Below are positions 47,626-58,639 of a stretch of 64,000 bases of DNA, in pieces (position 1 is the stretch's first letter; each line of letters begins with the position of its first letter). Source of the stretch: Chenopodium formosanum (lineage: Eukaryota > Streptophyta > Magnoliopsida > Caryophyllales > Amaranthaceae); NCBI GenBank assembly GCA_024500155.1, contig CM044858.1, forward strand, positions 32,965,786-33,029,785. Direction: 5' to 3'. Below the pieces are notes generated by a model, which saw only the letters and a program-made list of their open reading frames with translations, had not been told where the DNA came from and made no database searches. The translations under genes and the position numbers were made by a program.

Positions 47626-48941
47626 AGACATACCGAGTAAGATTTTGTTTGCTTATGGAGATTTAAAGTTTGAATCTTGTAAGATGAGATTATTTGGGGG
47701 TGAAGACCCCTTGCTTTCCTTGCTTGCACTTCCAAATATCTAACACTCAAATACTAAAACAAGAAAATGTAAAGAATGAGATATGATATAATGGTCCTTA
47801 CCATATTTTACGTGTTTTTAAAAATGTACCTTGTAAAATATTACTTGATTTACTCGTAAAAGTATCCATCTCAAAATCTTTCCTGTAATCTTTTAGATTA
47901 ATTTAGAACTTCCAATGAAGAGTATTCATCGAGCCACGCTGTATCTAATTAAAATTATAATTTCTTCTTTTTAATAATGGATAATAAATTTTAAAAATGT
48001 TAAATAAAATATGATACAAACCCCATGTGCATGTAGGCATAACTCCACCAACTTAAGATATCACCTAACATGCATAAACACCTAATTAGTGAATCAGTCG
48101 TTTTTATTTTTCTATTTTTTGGACAGGAAATCGTATTTTTTATTGTCCAAGTATACATCGAAACAGCAATTTTACAATTTATAATTAATAATCATTGACA
48201 AAAACAAAATGGTGCGGTAAGGGGCCCGAAGGGTGATTGCAATCCCTTTTAAATAATTCTCATTCAAATGGTACATCAATTAAATAAAATAAAATAAAAT
48301 AAAAATCCCTTTTAATAAACAATTGCTAAGTACATCAACTGAATAAAATAGAAATACATTAAAAAAATCAAAGTATTAAAATAGAATTGACCAAAAGAAT
48401 CTTGAATTTCTTTAGGCCGGCAAGTAAATTAAAATTAGTGATGAGTAATTTTATAAAGTTAAGGCATGAAATATTGTTTGGCCAAAAAGTTATATTATCT
48501 CTGTTTCATAAAAGTTTTAATAGTTTAAGAGATACTGCTGAGGAACTAGGTTTTGATGATTGTAAAGAATGTAAATTAATAATGATGATTATGTATCTAA
48601 CGTGCTTGTTAAGTTGTGTATAGAAAGAACAAGTTATGCTTGGAACAAGATATAAGGAATTCGAGCAATGCAATGACAAGTATATATATAAGGAACTTGA
48701 GCAATATATAATAAGCAATAGAAGAACAAGAACAATGATGAGTGTTATGGTTGATAAGCATGATGATGGCGAAGGAACCATGAAGGTAACTATGTAAATA
48801 GGTGTTTGCATATACTAGCTTCATGAGGTAAGTACTCTATGTATACATGAGTTGTATATGTGTAGGAGTATACACGTAGCTTTAAGTTTAATTAGTTCTC
48901 TCACTTGAAGTTTGTTTATGACAAACAAACTTCAATATAAT

Positions 48942-49391
48942 TGTTGATGTTTAAAGGTTTTGATGATGAGGAACTTAAACTACAGCAAACTCATCTTATA
49001 AAGGTTTTTCAAGTGTTTGTTTAGCTAAGGTAAAATTGATCTTGGAGATGGAAGAAGTAGCTGATGCTAGGAAGACTTGAAGAAGTTCTTTATCAAGAAA
49101 GTTATTCACAATAGAAGAAGAGTTCCCTCACACGAACTGAGTTCCCTCACAGGAACTGAGTTCCCTCACAGGAAGTGAGTTCCCTAACAGGAACGTTCCT
49201 TAACAGGAACCTGAAGATGGCTGACTAAGATCTTTGGAGGAACTTAGTAAGCGTGGAGCCCAAGTAAACCTACCAGAACAAGAGCGCAGCGCAGCAATGT
49301 TTTAGTTAAGATTTTATCTTCTAGATTCATTGTTAAATATGTTAAGTAGGATATGCATGGAATTTATTAGAGGCGTGACAAGATAACTTGG
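48942..49391 (+). repeat. Partial 5' LTR forming the left arm of a palindrome
   Basis: It starts TGTTGATGTTTAAAGG, like the 3' LTR (56271), and follows it for about 440 bp, including a GAGTTCCCTCACAGGAACT-type tandem of about 20 bp with several copies. It stops near 49391, where the sequence turns back on itself. The remaining two-thirds of the LTR and the primer-binding site are missing. Confidence 0.85.
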
Positions 49392-49399
49392 GAATTTAT

Positions 49400-49770
49400 T
49401 AATTAACTTGCCAAGCTATCTTGTCACGCCTCTAATAAATTCCATGCATATCCTACTTAACATATTTAACAATGAATCTAGAAGATAAAATCTTAACTAA
49501 AACATTGCTGCGCTGCGCTCTTGTTCTGGTAGGTTTACTTGGGCTCCACGCTTACTAAGTTCCTCCAAAGATCTTAGTCAGCCATCTTCAGGTTCCTGTT
49601 AAGGAACGTTCCTGTTAGGGAACTCAGTTCCTGTGATGGAACTCTTCTTCTATTGTGAATAACTTTCTTGATAAAGAACTTCTTCAAGTCTTCCTAGCAT
49701 CAGCTACTTCTTCCATCTCCAAGATCAATTTTACCTTAGCTAAACAAACACTTGAAAAACCTTTATAAGA
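49400..49770 (-). repeat. Inverted LTR piece, right arm of the palindrome
   Basis: Reverse complement of the LTR stretch starting at 48994, with an 8-bp centre (about 49392-49399). It is near-identical but lacks about two units of the GAGTTCCC tandem. At 49770 it meets gag sequence directly. Confidence 0.9.
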
Positions 49771-50511
49771 GAATCTGAGGAGCTAGAATCTGAGGTATGG
49801 TACTCTTACAATGGACTAAAACATCTGTCTAAAGAGAATCTAATAAATGCTGTTCTGGATATTCAAGAAGATTTAAAGGAATTGCATAGATCCAAACAGC
49901 AAAGTGATAAAGCTTCAGTAACTTACAAAGAGAACAGTGAATGGGTTGATAACATGAAGTTTGACATTCAATATAGGTTCTTTAGTCTGTTTGATGATAA
50001 TAAAATTTTAAAAGAGACTATTGAAAATCTGAAACATGATAACATACTTCTGAATGTGGAATTATCTTTACTAAAGCTCAGTGTAAATACTCATAACTCT
50101 GAAGTTCCTCCACTTATTGAATATCCGAATTTTGAAAAATTAAAATATGATTTGGAAGATTTATAAACGGATAAAGCACGTCTTGAGGGGGAACTTGAGA
50201 GAGCTAGGAAAGGTAAACAACCAAAAGAGTATAGAGTTCCTGATTGGATCACTAAAGCTCAAACCAAGAGAACTGAAGGTTTAGGTTTTAAAAAGAAGTT
50301 CCAGAAAGAAAAGAAGTATGTTAATTTTCCTAGTAGTATTGTTTGTTATTTCTGTGGCAATACTGGACATAAGCAGGTTAAATGTCCTAAGAAAGAGAAG
50401 TGCACTCAGAAGAATGTCAAACATGTAGAACAAATCTGGGTTAAGAAAAATGAATCAACTCCTGTTACACAGGAACCCAAGGAAACCTGGGTTCCTGACT
50501 CTAACGTTTAA
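49771..50511 (+). pseudogene. C-terminal gag of the Sirevirus-like element
   Basis: A Lys/Glu/Leu-rich, probably coiled-coil stretch continues to a CCHC knuckle (Cys codons from 50344, CYFCGNTGHKQVKC) and a MKHV/WVKKNE-type end before the protease. One in-frame TAA lies at 50164-50166 and another at 50509-50511 just before pol. The N-terminal gag domain is absent here but a matching one lies inverted at 57533-58618. Confidence 0.75.
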
Positions 50512-50517
50512 TTCTTC

Positions 50518-53500
50518 TTGCAGGTTCCAATGAGGGGGAACAACACTTGGTACCTCGACAGTGGTTGTTCTAAGCACATGACTGGAGATAAAACTAGATT
50601 TCTCTCACTGGATGCCTACTATGGTGGAACTGTGACATTTGGTGACAATATGAAAGGAGATATAATTGCTATTGGAAAAATAGGAAGGTCATGTTCCCAT
50701 GCTATTGATAATGTATTTTTAGTCGAGGGTCTCAAACACAATTTGTTAAGTATTTCACAGTTTTGTGACAAAGGTAATTCTGTTAGCTTTACTTCAAATA
50801 AGTGTAGAATCATCCACAATGACACTGGGAACATCATTTTAGAAGGAACTCGGAAAGGGAACACATATGTTGTGGATCTTAACGAGGTTCCTAACAGCAG
50901 TTTAACATGTCTTAGTGTTATTGAGGATGATCCTCTTTTGTGGCACAAAAGATTTGGCCATGCAAGCTTTTCTTTACTTGATAAATTAAGATCTAAGAAC
51001 TTAGTGGAAGGACTTCCTTGCATTAAGTTTTTGTATGACAAAGTGTGTGAAGCTTGTGTTAGAGGAAAACAGACCCGAATTTCCTTCAAGTCCAAAAAGA
51101 TGGTAAGTACCAAAAGGCCTTTGGAACTCATTCATATGGATCTCTGTGGTCCAATGAGGATCCAAAGCAGAAGTGGTAAGAAATATGTAATGGTTATTGT
51201 TGATGATTTTTCAAGGTTCACTTGGGTTTTCTTTCTTGTAAGCAAGGATGAAACGTTTGATGAGTTTGTTGCTTTTGTAAAGAAAGAACAGAGAAGGACA
51301 GGAAATCACTTGATTCATCTAAGATCAGATCATGGAACAGAATTTGAGAATTCCAAATTTGATGAATTCTGTACTGAATGTGGTATGGATCACAACTTCT
51401 CTGCCCCAAGAACTCCACAAAAAAATGGAGTGGTGGAACGCAAGAATAGGAGTCTTGAAGATATGGCAAGGACAATGCTGATATCAAGCAGGCTGCCCAG
51501 GAACTTCTGGCTGAGGCAGTGAACACATCATGTTATATACTTAACAGAGTATCTGTTAGGGCCATTACTAACAAAACTCCCTATGAACTTATGAAAGGGA
51601 GAAAACCTAATATCTCTTACTTTAGATCTTTTGGTTGCAAATGTTTTGTTCATAATAATGGTAAAAGGAACTTGGGAAAGTTTGATGAACGTAGTGATGA
51701 GGCAGTATTCCTAGGATATGCTTCAAACAGTAAAGCCTACAGAGTTTATAATAAAAGAACAATGTGTGTTGAGGAGTCGGTACATATTATATTTGATGAG
51801 ACTTAACAATTGGTTGATGTACAGGATTGTGATGATGATTTCGAGATTGGACTTGTGCGCAAGCAGAATCCAGATGAGGAACCAGCATCACTGCAGAAGC
51901 AGCAAGTTGAAATTGCAGAAGTAACGAATCCTGAAGCAAATGCTGAACCAGAGTTGGAGAATGCACCAGGAACTCCACTACAAGAACAGACTGAAAATCA
52001 TAATGAAGGGCAACATGTGGAAACTCCTGAAGAAGTTCAACCTGAGATCCAGAATCAAGTTCCTACAGAAGAACCAGTCAACAATAATGAAGAGAGGTTG
52101 TATCCAATCAAAGATTTCACCCCAAGGCCCTGGAAACATCAGAAATCTCATCCAGTAGATGCAATCATGAGTGACATAACCAAAGGAACTCAAACCAGAT
52201 CTCAGCCTAGGAACTTCTGTGCATTCAATGCTTTCCTTTCTTCAATGGAACCTAAAAATTATGTTGAGGCTTTGACTGACGCTGACTGGATTAATGCTAT
52301 GCAAGCTGAACTAAATGAATTTGAAAGAAATAGAGTTTGGCATCTGGAACCTAGACCAAAAGACAAGAAGTCCATTGGACTGAAATGGGTGTTCAGGAAC
52401 AAACTAGATGATCATGGTATTATTGTTAGGAACAAAGCAAGACTAGTCGTACAGGGTTTCAATCAGCAAGAAGGAATAGACTATGAAGAAACATTTGCAC
52501 CTGTAGCCAGATTAGAAGCTATTCGTTTACTTATTGCTTTTTCTGCTTATATGGGATTTAGGCTGTACCAGATGGATGTCAAATGTGCATTCTTAAATGG
52601 GTACTTAAATGAGGAAGTCTATGTGGAATAGCCTCCTGGATTGGAAAATCCAGAGTTCCCAAACCATGTTTATAAGCTTGACAGGGCTCTTTATGGGTTA
52701 AAGCAAGCTCCTAGAGCATGGTATGAGATATTATCTAAGTTCCTTTTGGCTAATGGTTTTAAACGTGGTAAAATTGATAAAACATTTTTTTTTAAAGTCA
52801 AATGGAATTGATATCTTAGTTGTACAAATATATGTTGATGATATTTTATTTGGTGCAACTAATGAATCTTTGTGCAAGTACTTTGTTGACCTTATGAGTG
52901 GAGAATTTGAAATGAGCATGACTGGAGAATTAAATTTCTTTCTTTGTTTGCAAATTAAACAAACTGAAGAGGGAATTATGATTCATCAGCAAAAATACAT
53001 TAAGGAACTGATCAAGAAATACAAGTTGGAAAATGCCAAAACCAATAATACTCCAATGGGAATTGCCACTAGATTGGATGAAGATCCATCTGGAACTTGC
53101 GTAGACCAATCTGTGTATCGAGGTATGATAGGCTCACTACTTTACTTAACAGCTAGTAGACCTGACATATCTTTTAGTGTAGGTTTGTGTGCCTGGTTCC
53201 AAGCAAATCCAAAGGAGTCTCACCTGACAGCAGTAAAAAGAATCCTTAGATACTTGAAAGGAACTGATGATTTGAGTCTCTTCTATCCTAGAAGTGATTC
53301 TTTTGATTTAAATAGTTTTACAAATGCTGACTATGCAGGTGATTTGGTAAATAGGAAAAGCACTTCGGGTATGGTACAATTTCTAGGACCTTGCCTAGTT
53401 TCTTGGGGTTCCAAGAAGCAAAACATAGTTGCTTTATCGACAGCTGAAGCTGAATATGTGGCAGCAGCAGCGTGTTGCTCACAAGTTCTATGGATAAAAC

Positions 53501-53778
53501 AACAGGTCAGAGATTTTGGTATTATTTTTAAATGTGTACCTATTTACTGTGATAATACAAGTGTTATATGTATTTCTAAGAATCCAGTTCAACACTCAAA
53601 GGTAAAACATATCCACATTAGGTATCACTTTCTAAAAGATAATGTGGAGCAAGGGAATATTAAGTTAGAATTTTGTCAAACTGAAAATCAAATCGCATAT
53701 ATTCTAACCAAGCCCTTGTACAGAGAAAGGTTTGAGAAATTGAGACTGGAACTTGGGATGAACAAGCTGAAGTACTAG
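50518..53778 (+). pseudogene. Sirevirus-like pol (protease, integrase, RT, RNase H), broken
   Basis: The protease carries a WYLDSGCSKHMTGD motif, then come a GAG-pre-integrase region, integrase with HSDxG-type and DHGTEF stretches, RT with YVDDI (about 52831), and RNase H ending in a HIHIRYHF stretch. Breaks: frameshift near 51515, TAA at 51804-51806, TAG at 52629-52631, and a frameshift in an 8-T run at about 52786-52793. The last segment, 52723-53778, is open for 351 codons. Domain order (integrase before RT) establishes Copia. The damage shows an older insertion than the element at 37623. Confidence 0.9.
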
Positions 53779-54244
53779 CCTCTGAAGTTCCAAGATATGA
53801 CAGAGTCAAAAATAATGTAAATAAAGCTAAAAGAGCATTTAACACAACTTTGGTGTGCTAAACATAGCTGAAGTGTCACCGTTGTTAATTACTGAAGGTA
53901 AGTTCATTAAACGCTCAATTAATTTCGCTAGTAGTAATGTACATTGTATATGTGTAGAAAGCGTGTTCCAATTGCGTATTTGTGAACAGTGATCTTGCTT
54001 TGAAAGTTAAATGAATTTAGAAAGAAATGGATTTTTGGTAAATACATCCTACGTGTTTTATTTTTGAAAAATTAATTGAATTTGTTCAATTAATGACTGC
54101 TCAGTAAACCTCTTAAATTCCTTACACCGCTTCATTAATTATAAAAGGCACCCACAACCACCTTACATCATCACGCTGTCAAAATCATTTACTCCACTGT
54201 GAAAACCCTCTACACTATTCTAAAACTTTCTTGAAGAAGAAACC

Positions 54245-55729
54245 ATGGCCATAATCACCTCACTAAGCTCGTCTGAAAACTCACACCACAACCAATCCTC
54301 TGAACAAGAAGAAGTTTCATCACTTCCGATTGTCTCAAACAGTGAAACACAAATCATAAACCCACCATCATCCACCATGCAAATCCCTAACCCCGAACAA
54401 TTAGAAAACATCACCAAGTCAGTTCTTGACAAATTGAGAGAATGGAAAGCGAAGAAAGGTCAAGAAAAGTCATTGGAGGATCACATAGAGGAAGTTGAGG
54501 AGTTTGCTCGCAATTTAGAAGAGGAGGGTTCTGAAAAGGAGAAATCAGAGGACGAGGAAGAAATTGATCAAGCTGAGCTTGAAGTACAAGCTGATAGGTA
54601 TGTTGTTGGTCATCGTATTGATTTAGATTGGTGTAGGAGTGCTAGATTTCTTGAATTCATTGATTTAATTAAGTTCCAAGGCTGGGAGTATCTGTTGGTT
54701 AAAGTTTCTAATAATTTGATGTATCCGAGTGCTATGAGCGAATTCTGTCAAAATTTCGAAGCAAAATTGGGAATAATAACTACTAAGGTTGGTAAAACCA
54801 ATATTGAATTAGATGTGGAAACTTTGAGTAAAATTCTGAGGACACCCATGGAAGGGTATGAGACTTACATTAAGGGTAAGTCAAGTGTCAAAGTTGGAAA
54901 TTACTTAAGTGGTGACATAGTTGAAGCCCTAGGAGGAAAAAGGGGGAAGAACATTATGAGTCATAATGATCTAAGTCCTTTAAATAAATTGTTGTTCAAT
55001 CTTGTTAAGAAGACTATCTTACCAAGAACTGCAAAGAAGGGTGAAGCTTGTTTGATGGACATGGCTGTTATTTTCTGTCTATCAAGGAAAATTAAAATTA
55101 ATTTTCCCTCACTTATGTATCAACATTTAGCTCATTGTGTTCCAAGTGGAACAAAAGTAGGTTATGGTGCCATTTTGTCCACAGTTTTTGAGAGTCTAGG
55201 AGTGAAGCTGAAAGGGAAGTATGTTGGATTAGATGAGAAGCCAAAGAATGTGATTGATGGGGTTGTTCAGGGAAAAATTCAGAAATTAGAGAAGGAAGAA
55301 GAGAAGGCTGAAAAATCAACAGGGAAGAGAAAACAAAAGGAAGTGAGTGACAAACCTGTTAGGAAGAGCAGAAGGCTATCTGCAAGTGCTCTGCCTCAGA
55401 CTCGCATGGAGAAGCCCTTAGAGCTGGATACTAATGATAAGGTGCTTGAAGGGCAAGTGGCTGAGCTGGTTCACAGAATGGAGAGGGTTGAAATTCAGGT
55501 CAAGGAGTCTGCTGGGAAGGTTTAATTTCAGAAGTTGGAAAAACAAGTGCAAGAGCAGGGGAAGGCACTAAAAGAACTGAAGAAATCAGTGCAAGCACAA
55601 GCCAAGGTTCTGAAGGAACAAGAGGAGTAGTTCCAACAGAAACTAGAGAGTCTTGAGCAAAGGTTGGAAGCTCTTATTGCAAAACAGAAGGCAGACAGCA
55701 AGCAGATTCTGGACCTATTGCAGACCTAG
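54245..55729 (+). pseudogene. Extra ORF after pol: plant-transposon-protein domain plus coiled coil
   Basis: An ATG-initiated frame of 426 codons stops at TAA 55523-55525. The same frame then continues with strong heptad-like Glu/Lys/Leu sequence through TAG 55628-55630 to TAG 55727-55729, so two nonsense changes probably shortened a protein of about 494 codons. Residues 60-110 are very acidic. About 115-300 resembles the 'putative plant transposon protein' domain (FLEFIDLIKFQGWEYLL, then MYPSAMSEFCQNFEAKLG). A basic KRKQKE...RKSRR patch follows at about 355-375. I see no signal peptide or convincing membrane helix. The position is that of the env-like gene in Sireviruses; function is unknown. 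Confidence 0.75.
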
Positions 55730-56045
55730 CCTATCCTAACTACCTTTCTAGCTTTCCTAAAGTAGCCTATCCTAACTTCCTTAGCAGTCATGAACATTTT
55801 CTATTTGTTTTTAAATATTTTGGGTTTGTAATAACTTTAGCAGGATGTTAACTTCTTTTATTTTTAATGAATGCTTTTGGAACTGTCTATACATATATAC
55901 TCTTGTCTATTATGAATGCTTAAACAGGAGAGTGGAACTTTCCTAAGGGAAGTTAGCAGCGTTGCCTTCAGTTTCCCACACTCGATGAATTGCTTGTGGG
56001 GCTGTGGGTAGATGCTTAATAAACTTGAAAAAGCAGGACTTTTTG

Positions 56046-56270
56046 ATAATGCCAAAAGGGGGAAAAGAAGAAGCAAACATGGAGGCTGAAGTTGTTCTGG
56101 GTTCCAGTTGAGAAAGTATCAGAACTTTCTTCTGATATGATGCTAATAGTTTAGTTTGTTTTCTGTCTTAGTTATTTCTGTTTTTGGTTAATACAAAAAT
56201 ACGACCTTCTATTTGTTTTAACTTTCTCAAAGAGTTTGCTTAAGTTTGTCATCATCAAAAAGGGGGAAAT
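56046..56270 (+). promoter_or_regulatory. Duplicated polypurine tracts
   Basis: AAAAGGGGGAAAAG near 56053-56066 and AAAAAGGGGGAAAT at 56257-56270, the latter touching the 3' LTR. Multiple upstream copies of this tract are characteristic of Sirevirus genomes. The one beside the LTR should be the functional primer. Confidence 0.7.
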
Positions 56271-57532
56271 TGTTGACGTTTAAAGGTTTTGATGATGAGG
56301 AACTTAAACTACAGCAAACTCATCTTATAAAGGTTTTTCAAGTGTTTGTTTAGCTAAGGTAAAATTGATCTTGGAGATGGAAGAAGTAGCTGATGCTAGG
56401 AAGACTTGAAGAAGTTCTTTATCAAGAAAGTTATTCACAATATAAGAAGAGTTCCCTCACACGAACTGAGTTCCCTCACAGGAACTGAGTTCCCTCACTG
56501 GAAGTGAGTTCCCTAACAGGAACGTTCCTTAACAGGAACCTGAAGATGGCTGACTAAGATCTTTGGAGGAACTTAGTAAGCGTGGAGCCCAAGTAAACCT
56601 ACCAGAACAAGAGCGCAGCGCAGCAATGTTTTAGTTAAGATTTTATCTTCTAGATTCATTGCTAAATATGTTAAGTAGGATATGCATGGAATTTATTAGA
56701 GGCGTGACAAGATAGCTTGGCAAGTTAATTAAAATCGGAAAAGATAAAAGATAGAAATTGAAATGATTTTCTCTTAAATGTTTATTTCTTAAAATCAGTT
56801 TGTTGAAAAGATATTATGCTTTTCAACTTAATATTTCTATCTTATTTTCTGAAAAGATTTTTCTTCAAAAAGATTTACTTAAAAATCGTGTTTTAAGATA
56901 AGTTAAGTTTTACTTATTTATCTTTATGAAAACCTACTTTCTATACGAGTAATGCTTGTATAAATAGTAGAGAACTAAATAAGTTAAGGTTTTTGTGAGT
57001 TTATGCGTGAAGAATTACAGAGCTTTAATTGTGTAAGTTTGCCAAGCTTATAATCTTGTCGTATTAGTTTCGGGTTTCATGCATAGCTTGCCTATCATAT
57101 ATTAGGTGTTAATTCTTGTATTTGGTTTGGGTTATTTGGGTGAGAGAGTTTTTGTTATCATTGCATACAGAGAAAGCTTATGGTGAGAAGGGGAGATTTG
57201 TACTTAGGGAGTACGAGAGATTCTAAGTGTGGGACTTAGACTGGGTAGAACAGAGTGCTGTTCTGTAGAAATTTCGTTTAGGAACTTGTGAGTATAGACT
57301 TAATTATAATAGGTTGTAACTTAGTGTTTGCCCTATTATAGTGGAAGTGTTTGTGTTTGAAATCCCTAAGGTAGGGTCGAGGTTTTACTTCTAGTTGGGC
57401 ACTAGAAGGTTTCCTCGTAAAATACTGTGTGCTTTGCAAGTTCCTGTTTATTCTGTTTTATATTTTGAAAAAGTAGTCACTAGGAACTCATCTACAATTC
57501 ACCCCCTCTTGTAGAGTTCATCTCAACTAACA
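56271..57532 (+). repeat. 3' LTR of the Sirevirus-like element, 1262 bp
   Basis: It begins TGTTGACGTTTAAAGG and ends CTCAACTAACA. It contains the GAGTTCCCTCACAGG tandem at 56450-56525 and a conserved tail with ACAATTCACCCCCTC shortly before the end. It is the only complete LTR of the element. Immediately beyond it the inverted gag fragment begins. Confidence 0.88.
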
Positions 57533-58618
57533 ATTGAGTTTGGCAACTTCATCGGTTTTTGCCATTAGACACAAATGAGCAGTCTCTTCTGAAGGTTGGT
57601 CCTCTTCTTCTTCTGAATCTGTATCTCCCCAGACAGCCAACATGGCTTTCTTAACATTGTCCTTGGTGAAGTAAGGCTTGTAGACTCTTGACTCTTTGGA
57701 TTGCTCCTTGCCTTTAGTCTTTCCTTTCTCTCCATCCTGAACAGGACAATCTTTGATAAAGTGATCCTTTGACCCACACTTAAAACACGTTGTGTTTCTG
57801 GAACTTGTGAACTTCTTGTTCCTATCAAACTTCCTATTGTTCATCATCTTCTTAAACTTCCTTACTAGCATAGCCATTTCTTCCTCATCAACTTCTGATT
57901 CTTCAGAGTCTTGAGCCTTGAGAGCCAGACCCTTACTTCTTGAATTTTCAGTGTTGGAACTCAGATGAAGTTCATGTGTCATCAATGACCCAGCTAGTTG
58001 TTCCATGTTGAACTTGGTGAAGTCCTTAGCTTCCTGCATGGCAATCACCTTGGATCTCCAGCATTCATCTTGTGGTAGGCTTCTTAAGATCTTCCTTGCC
58101 TGTTCATCAATAGGAATATGTCTACCAAGGGAGTTCAGTTCATTAATAATATCATTGAATCTAGTAAACATCTCTTCTATGGTTTCTTTAGATTGCATTT
58201 CAAACCTTTCATATCTAGACATTAATAAATCAATTTTGGAACGTTTTACCTCATTAGTACCTTCATGAGTTACCTGTAGCAAATCCCAAATCTGTTTAGC
58301 AGACTTGCATCCCATGATACGATTATGTTCATGAGGTCCAAGTCCACAGTGTAAATACTTTATTGCTAAAGCATTCAGTTCAAGTTTTTGATAGTCTTCC
58401 TTATCATAATCAGAAATGGATTTAGAAACTACCTCATGTTTGTCATTGGTTTGAGTTATTTCAAAATCACCAGTTTCAATAACACGCCAAACCTGGTAAT
58501 TTTCAGCCTTGATGAAAATCTCCATCCTGTTCTTCCAGTAGGCATAGAACTTACCATTGAACATAGGTGGACGTTGGGTTGAGTACCCTTCTTCAAGTAT
58601 AATGTTCTCTTGAGTGTC
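57533..58618 (-). pseudogene. Inverted N-terminal gag fragment of a Sirevirus-like element
   Basis: The minus-strand frame runs from upstream of ATG 58564 (in-frame codons EEGYSTQRPP precede it) to the LTR boundary at 57533. A UBN2/gag domain (YWKNRMEIFIKA, IWDLLQVTHEG, ILRSLP) covers residues 8-200, and a CCHC knuckle follows (C260, C263, H268, C273). The frame is open for 345 codons and ends only by fusing into the LTR. It complements the gag piece at 49771, which starts about where this one stops. The canonical Copia gag start and leader are missing. Confidence 0.85.
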
Positions 58619-58639
58619 TAACTGACTTAAGTGAAGTCA

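Larger units (their letters stand above)
45809..48941. other. JAZ upstream region and repeat spacer
   Basis: AT-rich DNA containing the JAZ promoter, a hAT-like fragment (46920-47213) and a SINE-like fragment (47490-47625). 46628-46740 starts with a CTCCCTTCGATTTCTTTAAG Stowaway-like end without a partner. The 78-codon ORF at 48387-48623 has no recognisable family. A 13-bp hairpin (TTGAAGTTTGTTT/AAACAAACTTCAA) ends just before the next LTR. Confidence 0.5.
48942..57532 (+). mobile_element. Decayed Sirevirus-like Copia element
   Basis: Order: partial 5' LTR, inverted LTR piece, C-terminal gag, pol, an extra ORF, two AAAGGGGGAAA tracts, 3' LTR. The extra ORF after pol, a second CCHC knuckle before the protease, and duplicated polypurine tracts are known marks of the Sirevirus (SIRE/Maximus) lineage. 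Flanks ATAAT (left) and ATTGA (right) do not match. There are at least two stops and two frameshifts in pol, so this copy cannot make a full polyprotein. Confidence 0.85.
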
